Source: Ulota crispa
Taxonomy: Eukaryota > Streptophyta > Bryopsida > Orthotrichales > Orthotrichaceae
Length of the DNA stretch: 64,000 bases
Assembly (NCBI GenBank): GCA_963920765.1
Contig: OY987243.1
Location: 25,167,419 to 25,231,418, forward strand
Direction of reading: 5' to 3'
The stretch's first letter is position 1; each line of letters begins with the position of its first letter. Below, in pieces: positions 12,969 to 23,609 of the stretch. The translations under genes and the position numbers were made by a program. The notes under the pieces were generated by a model. The model saw only the letters and a list, made by a program, of their open reading frames with translations. It did not search any database and was not told the DNA's origin.

Positions 12969-13619
12969 AAATAAATTTTAATTAAATGTTTGACAAAAAT
13001 ATAATAGCTCCTTTCAAATATATATTTTGATGTAGGAAGTTGGTTAATGTAGAGACCCTGAAATAGTCTAGAACTTCAAAGGAGGTTACGATAGAACAAT
13101 ACCCAATGAAAAAGCTTAGCTATGAGACAAATTGGGAGTTTTTTTTCCAAAACAGATTTTGGGATATTGAATTTTGCATCTGTGAGAATATTTTGATGAT
13201 TTAAAATGAGTATTTTAATAATTCCTTCAAGATATTCCATCATTGATGTAAGGTCTTGAAGAAATCATCTTAAAACTCACTCTAGATCACCTAAAATCTC
13301 TTTAGAATGATAAATTCAAAAGTCCAAAATTAGGAATTTTTTCTCAAATTAACTATTATTGCGTTCTAGCTTCTATTATACTGTTCTTGAGAGCATCGAG
13401 TGTGCCTACTACCATTTGTTTGGACTAAGATTCAAATTTTTGCAGTACTTCCTATCATGATAAACATGATTTGTTGAAAACAAACACAAAAGTGGCTCAA
13501 CTTAGAACCATAAAAGGCTTCATCATCTCAGGCATCTAGTGGCAAAGATTTTATAAAGATTTTTCAATGAAGAAGTCAAAGTTATCTCAATATGCGTAAT
13601 ATGCGTGGGGTTGCTTTAA

Positions 13620-13847
13620 CCCTTAAACTACCGAAAGGCCCTTTGTGATCAATACAATACATGATATTTTTCTTGTATTTGGAATGGATCCACACTTCTA
13701 CTACTACATTTGAGATCAACAAAAAAGTTGGAGAATAGATCAATGCGGTTTTAGTGAGCTACTTGAGATCTCAAATTTTTGTTTTTATGAATAGCAAATA
13801 TTGATTATAAGGCAATGTATATACTATGCCCTATGGTTGTTTAAGGG
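13620..13847. mobile_element. TTAA-flanked MITE, family 1, copy A
   Basis: Ends CCCTTAAACTACC and GGTTGTTTAAGGG; TTAA lies immediately outside both (13616-13619, 13848-13851). It is homologous along its length to 43490-43715 and, in reverse, to 16363-16588. The CCC...GGG termini inside duplicated TTAA are the signature of the piggyBac superfamily. No transposase is encoded. Confidence 0.8.
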
Positions 13848-14336
13848 TTAATTTGTTACATATTTCATCCATTCACAGTGGAAAGGAATTATGGGAGTAC
13901 AAAAATGACCCCTAATCTAACTTTATTGTTTGTCAACATTTCAATATATTGTTTGAAAACATTTGTTACACCTTCTATAGGAACTTGAAACACAAACACA
14001 ACATTATCAACATAAGTTAGCAATTAAGTGAATGTTGTACCTTGCAATTACAACAGGTTTTGAATGCTTTCAATCTTTGATGCAAATTGCTCTCTTAGAG
14101 GATTTGCTATAAAACAACAATATGCCCATATCCTCCAAGTTGACACCAAAAGAGCTGTTGTACTTGGCTATATCATTCAAATGCCAAACATTGTCATACA
14201 AAGGCTTTGCTTATCGTATTGACAAGTTTTTGCATGCGCATTTCAACATTAGAGATGTTTTAGTTCAATCCTAAAAATTGATGTATAAGTGTACTTCATA
14301 TGCAAAAGTCATAATGTAAATTACACTACAAAAGAA

Positions 14337-14752
14337 AGGGCCTTTTTTACTAAGGCAAATGACTACTAAAACAATTAGGAATTTTTAACAAGTCAAGTGT
14401 TTAACCCCTGAGTGCCTCAGGACCTCAAAATGGGGCGCACAAAAATGAAAAAGTTTTTGTTTGACTTGTTATAATCTTTCTATTGGTACGGTCAATCCAT
14501 TTGTCCTTTTCCATATACTTTGGAGCTTGTCTCACCTACCATTTGATATGGTTAGATTTTGTGGATCTTGTTTGTGATGAAAATTTGGTTGGACTGAGTG
14601 TGAGTAGGTCTAGATTTTGATGAATATGGGTTGGGCACTCAAGGGTTAATTTATGACCACATGTAGTCATAAATAATTTAATTTATGACTACATGTAGTC
14701 ACGAATTAAACACTTGACTAGTCAAAAAGTCCTAGTCGTTTTGGTAATCATT
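14337..14752. mobile_element. CACTA-like palindromic element split by a TTAA MITE
   Basis: Starts CACTACAAAAG (14322-14340 region). Left arm about 14357-14404 (GACTACTAAAAC...AAGTCAAGTGTTTAA) pairs with the right arm about 14650-14752 (ATTAAACACTTGACTAGTC...CGTTTTGGTAATCATT). Inner arms repeat GACTACATGTAGTC. The left arm is interrupted by the element at 14405-14645. The rightmost terminus matching the CACTA start is missing. Confidence 0.6.
14405..14645. mobile_element. TTAA-flanked MITE, copy E, nested
   Basis: Ends CCCCTGAGTGCC and GGGCACTCAAGGG with TTAA on both sides (14401-14404, 14646-14649). It sits in one arm of a palindrome; the other arm keeps the empty site with a single TTAA (GTGTTTAATT in reverse complement). 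This shows directly that the four bases were duplicated on insertion. Confidence 0.85.
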
Positions 14753-14837
14753 CCATAATAACATTCCACTCTTGCTTATGTGTTGCATCAAATCTATGCA
14801 AGTTCCCACTAAAGAAATCCATACAATCAACCTTTAA

Positions 14838-15059
14838 CCCCTGAAGGGCCCTTGGGCTCTAGAGCTACAATACCAAATACGGTCACAACCAATATTCAAA
14901 AGTTTGAATCAGTTGGAAATTAAGTGTTACAACCATACATATTGAAAGGTTGTATGATGGTGGGTGCATAAAAAAATTGGAAAGCCCTCAGAGGAACTCA
15001 AATACGTTTATATATACGGCCGTACATATAGCCGCAAAGGGCTTTCGGACCGTTCCGGG
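14838..15059. mobile_element. TTAA-flanked MITE, copy F
   Basis: Begins CCCCTGAAGGGCCCTTGGG and ends GGACCGTTCCGGG, flanked by TTAA at 14834-14837 and 15060-15063. The terminal inverted repeat is imperfect. Internal sequence is unlike copies A to D. Confidence 0.65.
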
Positions 15060-15063
15060 TTAA

Positions 15064-15698
15064 ACTCCCCTTTGCCATTGACACTTCCAACCTTGTCAAA
15101 CTCCTCACTATTTCATTGGGTACGTCCATCTTGTAAACATGATACCTCACATGTCCAACTCGTCTTCAACGTGATATAAAAGATGCATCATTGCATCAAA
15201 TAAACAAGAATGGATTCCATCTTTGCAAGTATCATGTTTTTAGCAAAATCTAATCAAAGGACTTGAAATACCATGGACTTTTATACCTTTGAGCAAACTT
15301 GACAAAGTACCATGTATATACACATTGTTGCTCTCTTGGCCTTGGTTGCAGCAAGCCATGCAAAGCCAATGGTGCAACTTTTCGCATTATGACATGATAG
15401 TCACAAGACCTCAACCCGCCCATTTTTTTCTTTTGTAATTATTTTTCCAATATTGCAAAGCACTTTGTGTTGGTTTTCAAAAACTTAATGGTTTTAATAA
15501 ATAACTCAAACTTGGTACGGAGTTTTTGACAACACATATGGAGCTGTTCATTTATTCAACTTTTTTTAACTTTTGAGGGGTTTGTAGTTTGTAGTCAACT
15601 ACAGATGCTGTCATGTGCTTGGTCATTGCACATCCCACTTCACTTCAACAATGTTCTTTCTCATGATGATCCTCAAAATTTCTTAATAAGGTTAATCC
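15064..15698. other. Gene-free stretch between MITEs
   Basis: AT-rich sequence with no coding signal, RNA gene or repeat that I can pair elsewhere in the window. Confidence 0.5.
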
Positions 15699-15702
15699 TC
15701 AA

Positions 15703-16358
15703 CCCCTGACCGCCCACAGACGTTCCCCGGTATCTGTGAATGTGCTCTTGTGCTCTTGGATGAACAGAATGGCTACATTTTGATAAGTTGCATCATTTAT
15801 AAAAAAATTGTAACCGTGCAAATTCAAACTAGATATGTTAGAGATCACATAGGAAAAAGAAAACATAACAATATCACTTATGGATTGAAAAATTATAATA
15901 TTTGATTAAGAGGGTGTTAAAATTGTGAAAGTGATTTGAAGTCTTTCAATCCTCTTTTCACATCTCAAATTTATACTTGAGGATATCAAAAAAATATGAG
16001 TATGTAAAGTACAACATGTGTAACCCTAATCAATTTATGGCTTCTTAAAATCTACTCTACAACTTTTTAAATTAAGTTTTTAATGTGATTGTTTTTCCAA
16101 GTTCTAGTGTACTTGAGGCTCATTTCCAAGAGCTCTCAACACTAAAAAGTGAAGATTTGCAATGGACACCCTTGCACAAAATCTTGGATAGACAAATCAT
16201 AGTCATTCATTTTCAAAATCAGACTTTTGCTACTAAAACACGACTTCAATAAGAATAATTTAAAAAAGTAACTACTAAAATCAATCTTTAAGAAAAGTCA
16301 CAAAATTTCAAATCAAAAAGCATGGTGGATAGTTTTGGTCCCCTTGGGCGGTGAGGGG
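15703..16358. mobile_element. TTAA-type MITE, family 2, copy C
   Basis: Ends CCCCTGACCGCCC and GGGCGGTGAGGGG. Right flank is TTAA (16359-16362), left flank TCAA (15699-15702). Its inside matches 55941-56580 in the same orientation, including GATCACATAGGAA, GTAAAGTACAACATG and GAAGATTTGCAATGGACACC. Confidence 0.85.
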
Positions 16359-16362
16359 TTAA

Positions 16363-16588
16363 CAACCAAGCAACCATAGGACATAGTATGTACAATGCTA
16401 TATAACTAGCATTTGCTACCAACAAAAAGGTTTAATTTGGGATCTTGACTACTTCATTAGAACATCATTGATTTATATTTTAACTACTTTGATAATCTCA
16501 AATATAATAAAGGTGTGGATGCATTCCAAATACAAGAAAAATACATTGTATTGTATTGCTTACTACGGGTTGCTCATATGTTTAAGGG
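16363..16588. mobile_element. TTAA-flanked MITE, family 1, copy D, inverted
   Basis: Reverse-orientation relative of 13620-13847 and 43490-43715 (shares GTGGATGCATTCCAAATAC, CAACCATAGG and GTTTAAGGG). It abuts the preceding element, sharing the TTAA at 16359-16362, and ends at TTAA 16589-16592. The left terminus is degraded (CAACCAAGCAACC). Confidence 0.75.
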
Positions 16589-16638
16589 TTAATGCAATGT
16601 GTCATATCAAATGTACATTGGATGAATATATCTTCCAT

Positions 16639-17512
16639 GTACAGTACCCTAAAGAAAGTATACGTAAGTCCAATTTTTGCATTCAAAGAATTTGGTATGA
16701 CAAAGAATATAATTGGCATTTTGTCCTCATATTTTTGGTATATGATCATTGTGCAATCCCAATTAAGCATACCAAATTTCAGCTCCTAGTAACCAACATT
16801 CTAGTATTGGTGAATTGTTTTGATTAAAATTCATGGTTTTACTTGGTAATCGATTAAAAGCCATTGGTGATGAATTTTTGAGATTTTATTGCATGGGTAT
16901 GTAGGAAACATATGTACACACATCTTTCATGTTCACCAAAATCTTCAAAAAGTTTCATTTCTCCTTCTATGGAGGTTTTAATGGTAGGGTGATCATGCCC
17001 AAATTTAGTAAAATAGATATTTCATTATGAAAATAAGGTTTTGCTATGTGACTCAAATGTTGCAATTAAATTTGTACCTTTGAGCATGATGATATGTTTA
17101 CTTTGCGAAAAGCTAATTAAAAAATCAAAACATCTATTTTACTAAATTTGGGCATGATCACCCTACCATTAAAACCTCCATAGAAGGAGAAATGAAACTT
17201 TTTGAAGATTTTGGTGAACATGAAAGATGTGTGTACATATGTTTCCTACATACCCATGCAATAAAATCTCAAAAATTCATCACCAATGGCTTTTAATCGA
17301 TTACCAAGTAAAACCATGAATTTTAATCAAAACAATTCACCAATACTAGAATGTTGGTTACTAGGAGCTGAAATTTGGTATGCTTAATTGGGATTGCACA
17401 ATGATCATATACCAAAAATATGAGGACAAAATGCCAATTATATTCTTTGTCATACCAAATTCTTTGAATGCAAAAATTGGACTTACGTATATTTTCTTTT
17501 AGGGTACTGTAC
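16639..17512. repeat. 874-bp near-perfect inverted repeat
   Basis: Left arm 16639-17020 and right arm 17133-17512 are reverse complements over about 380 bp with only a few differences near the outer end (for example AAGAAAGTATACG against CGTATATTTTC). The spacer is 112 bp. The termini are GTACAGTACCCTAAA and TTTAGGGTACTGTAC. Both arms encode the same meaningless short frame on opposite strands, which is why two similar peptides appear. No known family is recognised. Confidence 0.95.
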
Positions 17513-17739
17513 AATAAAAGCAACAAAAAAAATGACAACAATTTTGTTATGTTATATATTTTAACTATAATCTTGCTTCCTTATACATACAAATACTGTA
17601 GTTATGTGAAATATTCTTATGACCAACTCAACCATTCTAAACCACCGTTGCCTGTCTTTACCTCTAAATTTACCTCTATGTTTGCTGGCTTTAAGCGAAA
17701 GAAAACATGACACGTTGTATTAACCCAAAAAACTCACAT

Positions 17740-18440
17740 TTAGTATGAATGCAGAAATTCCAAGGTGGACCTTCGTCGAAGAAAGCACCCTCCAAAAAGC
17801 AACCTATTCTTATAGTAAGCTATTAGGGGCAACGACTTATTTTTAACACGTGTCAAGATTGTGCCATTCTTGTCATGGTAGCCCAAAAATGATTGGAACC
17901 TACTCTAAGTCAATGCCACATAATCAGGCCTTAACTTGACTTTTCCCTAAAACCAAGAAATTTCCCACTATTTATATGTATCTACACCCCCTCTGATTCA
18001 GAATCTAGGAAGCTAATAAATCCTACGTGGAAAGCCAATTGATACTTACATCGAACGAACGTATCTATTGCTTCGTCGCTCGAGTCGTTGAGCCTCTAAC
18101 GAATGAATAACATGGTCGAACGAATGAAGTGGACGATGGAATGAATAGGTAGCCCTCATTCGTCGGTTCTCCGGCGAACGTCGTTGACTGCAGAAGGGAC
18201 GAATGTATAGAGTGTGGATGTAGGATGAACGTAGCATAGTTATTACAACAAACGAATGTCGGGTGCTGATATTTAATAAATTTCTGGCTTTCGGGCAGGG
18301 GCATGGATAACTATACGAGGTATTTTATATATCGTAGTTACATACGTGTACATCGTCTTGAATTGTACGCGTTGTGTATCTGAGTACGTCCAAATGTATA
18401 TCTGCGGATGATAGGGCAACTTAAAAATGAAGCTGAGCTC
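17740..18440 (+). promoter_or_regulatory. Promoter-like stretch without a coding region
   Basis: A palindromic G-box core CACGTG lies at 17847-17852 and a TATA-like TATTTATATG at about 17970, followed by ACACCCCCTCT. Downstream, 18040-18300 is unusually GC-balanced with repeated CGAACGAA/CGAATGAA words, and no open frame of note. It could be a non-coding transcript, a promoter whose gene was lost, or a captured fragment. Confidence 0.35.
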
Positions 18441-18453
18441 TGATTTTCTTGAA

Positions 18454-18877
18454 AGGTAATAACACCCGTAAGCGTGAAACTAAGGATTTTGAAGTAGGAA
18501 AACCAGTTTATAAACTTTGAAAAAAATAATGTTAAGTTAGGAAGAGGAAATTAAAAGTAGTGGCATCAATTTGAAAATTTCAATTGTAAGCATTTGTTCA
18601 CAAAGATTTCAAAGTTCAAAATTATTGGAATATATAGTGTGTAGGAGATGCTAAAAAAAAACCCTTAGTGCACTGTTTAGTGTGCTCATACGCTCACAAA
18701 CTCACTTGAGGAGTTCTTAAAAAGTGAGATGCGGCACTCAAAACCATCATGCCAATCACCCAAAATCATCACTTTGTCACCCATAACCAATTTAATTTTA
18801 ATTATCTATCACTAACATCAGTGACACAAGTAAGTATTGAGGATGGGGACACTCATGGAGAGGGGTGTTCCTACTTT
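18454..18877. mobile_element. TA-site MITE of the AGGTAG family
   Basis: Left end AGGTAATAACACCCGTAAGC, right end GGGGTGTTCCTACTTT followed by A. Its right half matches 53066-53431 (CTCAAAACC, ATCACTTTGTCAC, ATCAGTGACAC). Confidence 0.6.
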
Positions 18878-18895
18878 ACTATTCTAAATATTACA

Positions 18896-19205
18896 TATAG
18901 GTTGCCTTAGCAATTAGGTTGCCTTACCCTATAAAGTTATGTCATGACTTGTAACTTGGGCACTTGGAGACAATTGCAGCTCTTTACAAACTAGGATTTC
19001 ACATGGTTTACAACAGGGGTGATGCTAGTTTTTTTATTTGCATTGTTGTTATTGTTGCCAAGTCCTTATTGTTGTTACACAATGATTATTAAAATTATTA
19101 TTGATGAAGAATATTGTAGAATCAACTCGAGAATCAATAAACATATATATAGTATAAGACGTCAAGACATTGGTGTGAGGAAACCTAAATGCACTATTTA
19201 GAGTA
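18896..19205. repeat. Dispersed repeat, copy 1 (GGTTGCC family)
   Basis: Related to 22126-23100 and 40942-41232. Shared landmarks are GGTTGCCTTA, a GTTACCTC/ATGACT block, CACTTGGAG, GTTGTTGC, and an end with CCTAAATGCACTATTTAG. In the third copy the ends read as weak inverted repeats (CTACATATTGTGTTTAGG and CCTAAGCGCAATATTTAGTG), so the family is probably a DNA transposon. Confidence 0.55.
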
Positions 19206-20668
19206 GTGGACCTAAAGCTTGGCAATAAGTAGTGGACAAGTGTCTCGATGTCATCTATTATGCTTGGGAAAATTACATATTGGCTAATATATACACATAG
19301 TAGTATTTGAAATTAATCTATTGAAACTTTCATGATGTTATACACATGTCTGATATGAAGAAAAAATAATCAAATTTGATAACCTAGTATTTTTTATAAT
19401 CATGCATTTGGACCTAAAGTTTCTACTTCGAGTTTTTCTGTTGTAAAAAAAAAATGGTTTTATTTTGAGAGAGCCATTGGCATTTTTTTTTAATAAAAAA
19501 AACCCCTAAATGACCAAGGAGCCCACTTTGGGCTTTTGGGATATTTGGGCAAGCATTTCCTGAATAAATACATAAAATAAGATTGTGAAAACAAGATTGT
19601 AAGTGCTCATTTTGAAAAGCTTGCAAACCTTTCAAAAAAAAAAAGTGGAATTGAATAATTTTTGAGTGAGATATGGTACCATATGTGATTTAGATGTCAA
19701 CTTGGGCATCCTCAAAAAACTTCAGAAACAAAGGGATTGAGGAAGGGTGTTGCCCAAATAGTGCTCAAAAGCACTTTACAATAGCTTGGTCAATGGGCAG
19801 AATTTGCAATCAACTCTCCTTGACTATGTAATAACTTCTATTTCACTTTTTATTTTTAGAAAAAAATTACTTTGGCAAGTACTTCACATGATGTTTAGGT
19901 TTACACCATATGGATTTTGTAATTGAGATTTATTTCTATAAGAATCTTTTCCGTGAAGTTTTCTTAGTTTAATAACAATTTGAACAAAGCAATTCCTGCT
20001 TTCAAATTTTTTCCATTATGTTTTAAGCATTGGATGATCATGAAATTTGTGAGGCATATAGCCAACTTCATGCTCTACAAGAAAGTTAAATTGCACAAGA
20101 GATTCATAAAGTGGAAGATATCATTTTGGATAACCAAAAAAAATTGACACCTTAGAGATTGAAGCTTCAAAAAAAATTTAGCCTCTACTTTGAGTGTTAT
20201 AATCTAATGAAGTATGCCCTCACAAAGTTTGAATTTTTGAGAGGATGTATATAAACAAGTGACAAAATAGATCTTACGATTAATTTATTGAAGAACATTT
20301 AAAATGTTGACTTACTAATCTGAAAGAGGTCCATTTTTAGTCATTTGACCTTGTAAACACGAAAGAATTTTAGAGGTCAATGGGTGAAATTCTCAAATTG
20401 CTCCACGATCTTGAGACGATATTGCTCTTTTGAATGAATGTGGAGGAATTCTTGATGAAGAAACAATTTTCATCCTTGTTTTGCATATGGCATCCATGCC
20501 CATGGGTGTAGGTAGCTTTGTCACTCTGACAAGGATTGCTTTTTGCTCAACAAATATAAAGAACCTCGTATGGAACCCATACAACTGAAAAGGCAAAAAA
20601 AAAAAAAAACGGGCATTAAGGGGGGTTTTTGGGGCGGGAACCATTGGCCAAAGAGACAAAGATGATAC
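19206..20668. other. Gene-free AT-rich stretch
   Basis: No gene. A possible decayed TTAA-MITE end (ACCCCTAAATGACC) is at about 19503. The segment 20393-20683 has somewhat higher GC but no recognisable protein on either strand. Confidence 0.5.
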
Positions 20669-20885
20669 TATGGTGCATGACACTTATAATCAAAAACTTT
20701 CAATTCAAGTGGTTAGCCTAAGGCTTTGTCAAATAAAAGTTATCAAAAATTAGAGTCCATCAATATGAAGTTTAGGATTTGTCTCACTTAGGGATGGAAT
20801 TATTTTTGAACTAACGGATATATTTGTTGTACTTTAGTACTTCTTGTTTGACCAATAGTTGTTGATTATAAGTGTCATGCACTAT
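20669..20885. mobile_element. Small TIR element, GTGCATGACAC family, copy 1
   Basis: Terminal inverted repeats GGTGCATGACACTTATAATC and GATTATAAGTGTCATGCAC. The interior is related to 29896-30108, which has similar ends, so this is a MITE family of about 215 bp. Confidence 0.7.
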
Positions 20886-22125
20886 ATGTAGAGAAATAAA
20901 CCAAAATTGCAAGAAAAAAAATATTACTTGATCTTTCAAGTATTTTTCAAAATTCTCAATTGTTTTTGCAAAACAATCTCAATGCAAAGTGGATTGACTA
21001 AGTGGAAGAGTAGGGACTTGCATATTAAAGCTTTTGAATGTTATGGAATACACTACTTCTAAAGAAGTTGCCATAAATGACGCTAGGTTCTTTATAGTGT
21101 TCTAAAGTTTTATGTCAGGCAATTTTCATAATTTGGTACACTTGTTTGCCGCTTTCCAAAATCAACTTCGAGGCAATCTTAAAAATGTTGTTAGCACATT
21201 ATGTACAAAAAATTTCAAGTTGCACTTTGCAAGTATATTATCAATATTTCGATTGGCCTCTCTTACCTTATCTCAAGCTATGTTGATGAGATTGATTGTA
21301 GATCATGGTTTTTGTAACTTGATAATATTTCACAAATCCAAAAATTAAAATTTTGAGCATGAATTGCCAACAAAAGTATGAAGATAACACATTATAAACA
21401 TCCTTGAATCTATCATTAAATGCTAGAATTCAACAAATTCACACTATTGGGATAGAGTTGTTTGAGCGAGTATTTTGAGAGAAATCTTGGCTTCATTGGC
21501 TGAAATTCAACATTTCTCATTTTCAATCAAATTTCAAAGGCACTCATCCAATATTTCATATATTTTTATTGTAGTATAATATATTAATAAAAAGTTTGAA
21601 AATTCTTGGCCAATTTTCTATCCAAAGGGTTTCAAATTTTAACCACTTTCTTTGCAATTTTAAATTCCTAACAATATAAAAATGCCCGTTCTCTTCAAAT
21701 AGTGGTTTGAGCCTTCCAAAATTGTTTTTTTTCATAATGATTGTTGTGCTATACAAAGCTTGCATTATCACCTTATATTAATGAGTATGCCTTGCACACA
21801 CTTTGGACCATGTCTCTCTTAACTTTCTTTGATTTTTAACCCTCCATTTTCCTCTCCCTCTCCCCTTGAATCTCAAACTTTGGGTGACTAACACACCCCA
21901 GTGCTTCATGCCCAATACTTTCTAATAAAGATTTTCAAACTTATAAAATATATTAGGAAAAAATTTCAATGACTTTTTGCCCTCCCTCTGGGTGCCTTTT
22001 CCACTCACTTCTCCTCTCTAATAGAAATTGTGTTGTTAATGGTGAATCGTATCATGAGACAGACGGATAATTCACTCTTTGTAATATAGATTTTGGCTCA
22101 CAATTGATCTACATTGAATGTTGCA
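20886..22125. repeat. Gene-free stretch with a dispersed repeat
   Basis: No gene. The part 21770-22040 resembles 43740-44090: both have CCTTGCACA, a TTTTCCTCTCCCTC block, AATGCC/AGTGCTTC and TTTCAAACTTATAAAA in order. The second copy carries extra tandem CT-rich units. Confidence 0.5.
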
Positions 22126-22156
22126 TAATGGTTGCCTCGACAATAAGGTTGCCTTA

Positions 22157-22469
22157 AGGTAGGAGCACCCATAAGTAATGATGTCCCCATAACCATCAGC
22201 TTTGAAATCTTGGAGAATCTTTGGAAGTAAATAGATGTAATGACAAGGATGTACAACACGTGAACATGAAACCTTTGTGTTGGTTATGGGTGCAATGGCA
22301 GTTTGCTCTTTGAAAATTCACAACTTATTCTCACAGTATCCAAATAATACATTCAAAATTGCAAATTCATTATTTTCTATTCCTAATAGGATCCTATAAT
22401 TTGCTAGCTGTTTATTAACACTCATCATGTTCAAAACCCTTAGATTGATGCTTATGGGTGCTCCTACCT
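22157..22469. mobile_element. TA-site MITE of the AGGTAG family, nested
   Basis: Ends AGGTAGGAGCACCCATAAG and CTTATGGGTGCTCCTACCT, flanked by TA at 22155-22156 and 22470-22471. The uninterrupted relatives at 18920 and 40981 read CCTTACCCT, with a single TA, so the TA duplication is seen directly. TA duplication points to the Tc1/mariner type, but the ends are not classic Stowaway. Confidence 0.85.
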
Positions 22470-22672
22470 TACTGTGGAAAGTTACCTCATGACTCATCAT
22501 TTGGTCACTTGGGAGGCACATGCAACTTTCTAGAGACTAGGATATCACATAGTTTATGACTTGGATGCCACTAATTTACTTTGTTGCACCTTTTTTGTTG
22601 TTGCTAAACCATTTAAAATTTATTTATTCAATAATTACTAGTGTGGCCTTGTGCTGTTGGCCCAATTTTCAC

Positions 22673-22717
22673 CCCTCCATGCCCCCCATACCCCCCATGC
22701 CCCCCATACCCCCATGC
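22673..22717 (-). promoter_or_regulatory. C-run block, potential G-quadruplex on the - strand
   Basis: Four runs of five or six C separated by ATA or ATG (CCCCCCATACCCCCCATG and continuing). On the - strand this gives G-runs with three-base loops, the pattern of a stable quadruplex. It is about 900 bp upstream of the trihelix start, inside a repeat, so a role for the gene is only a possibility. Confidence 0.5.
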
Positions 22718-23100
22718 CATCTCTTCATGCCACCCATGGTTAAACTTGTACTCTACCCTATTATTACACAGAGCTTGTCTTTGGCCAATCATTGATTTTC
22801 TATTTTTTAATCCATAATTTTTTTCAAAATTCAATAACTTTCTTATTGTAGGCCCAAGTGCCACAAAACCAAGCATGTGCACCCCTCCTTGTCAAGAGCT
22901 TTCTAGCGATACCAAGCATGTGACAGAGACACACGGCCTGGGAGATCTCATTGCAACAAACATCCAAACAAATATCCAAATATCCAAACAAACAGCCTAT
23001 TAAGGTATAGATTGATGAAAATTACTTTAATAAATATTCATATAGTGTAACATGTCAAGAACTTAGTGTGGGGGCGACCTAAACGCAATATGCAGTGTCT

Positions 23101-23609
23101 GATTGATATCCGTCGACACCCGACATATCCCGAATTCTCTACCGTGGGCGAGACCCGGGTGCTCCCCGACGCCAGGATGAAAGCAAAGACAACGAAACCG
23201 ATGAACGCAAAGTCACATTCGTCGGACTCAGGAGTGGCGGCCAGCCGTCGTCGTCGTCGGTCGAGCGGAGGTTGCGCCGAGGACGCAACTGAAACTGAAG
23301 GGCGCGCCAGCGCGACCGACGTTGTTGAACACGATAACTCAACCCTGGACTCGGGCTATGGCCGGCGAGGCGGACGAACGGAAGCGCGCGCCTTGTTGAC
23401 GACCGACGGCGAGCCCTTGCCTTCCCTTCCCCCGGAGACCTCTACGACGACGACGAGAGGCAAGCGAGACGGAACCACAAATAATATCCTCACCGCCACG
23501 CCGACCGACCGAACCGACCGAACCGACCGACGGAGACGACGCGGAAGACGAAGCCAAGACAGACGTTGGTGCGGGAGTGGGGAAGCGGGAATCATCGTCG
23601 TCGGGTGCG
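23101..23609 (+). promoter_or_regulatory. GC-rich 5' region of the trihelix gene
   Basis: A sharp jump from AT-rich to GC-rich DNA with CGA-rich trinucleotides and repeated CGACCGAAC words (23508-23532). Long frames are open here in several phases on both strands, as expected from CG-rich simple sequence, so none is called. In the gene's own frame a TGA at 23397-23399 stops upstream reading, and the first ATG afterwards is 23610. Confidence 0.5.

Larger units (their letters stand above)
22126..23100. repeat. Dispersed repeat, copy 2, split by a TA-site MITE
   Basis: Left piece 22126-22156 and right piece 22472-23100 join to match copies at 18896 and 40942; the insert is 22157-22469. The right end is CCTAAACGCAATATGCAGTG. 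It ends about 500 bp before the trihelix start codon, so it may supply part of that gene's promoter. Confidence 0.65.

Noticed and set aside
12693..12974. 93-residue frame containing a 20-residue repeat
   Set aside because: The repeat is the 60-bp DNA duplication; codon use and composition are those of AT-rich non-coding DNA.
16582..17541. Two similar peptides on opposite strands suggesting a duplicated gene
   Set aside because: They come from the two arms of the inverted repeat; the peptide has no family features and the surrounding DNA is AT-rich and non-coding.
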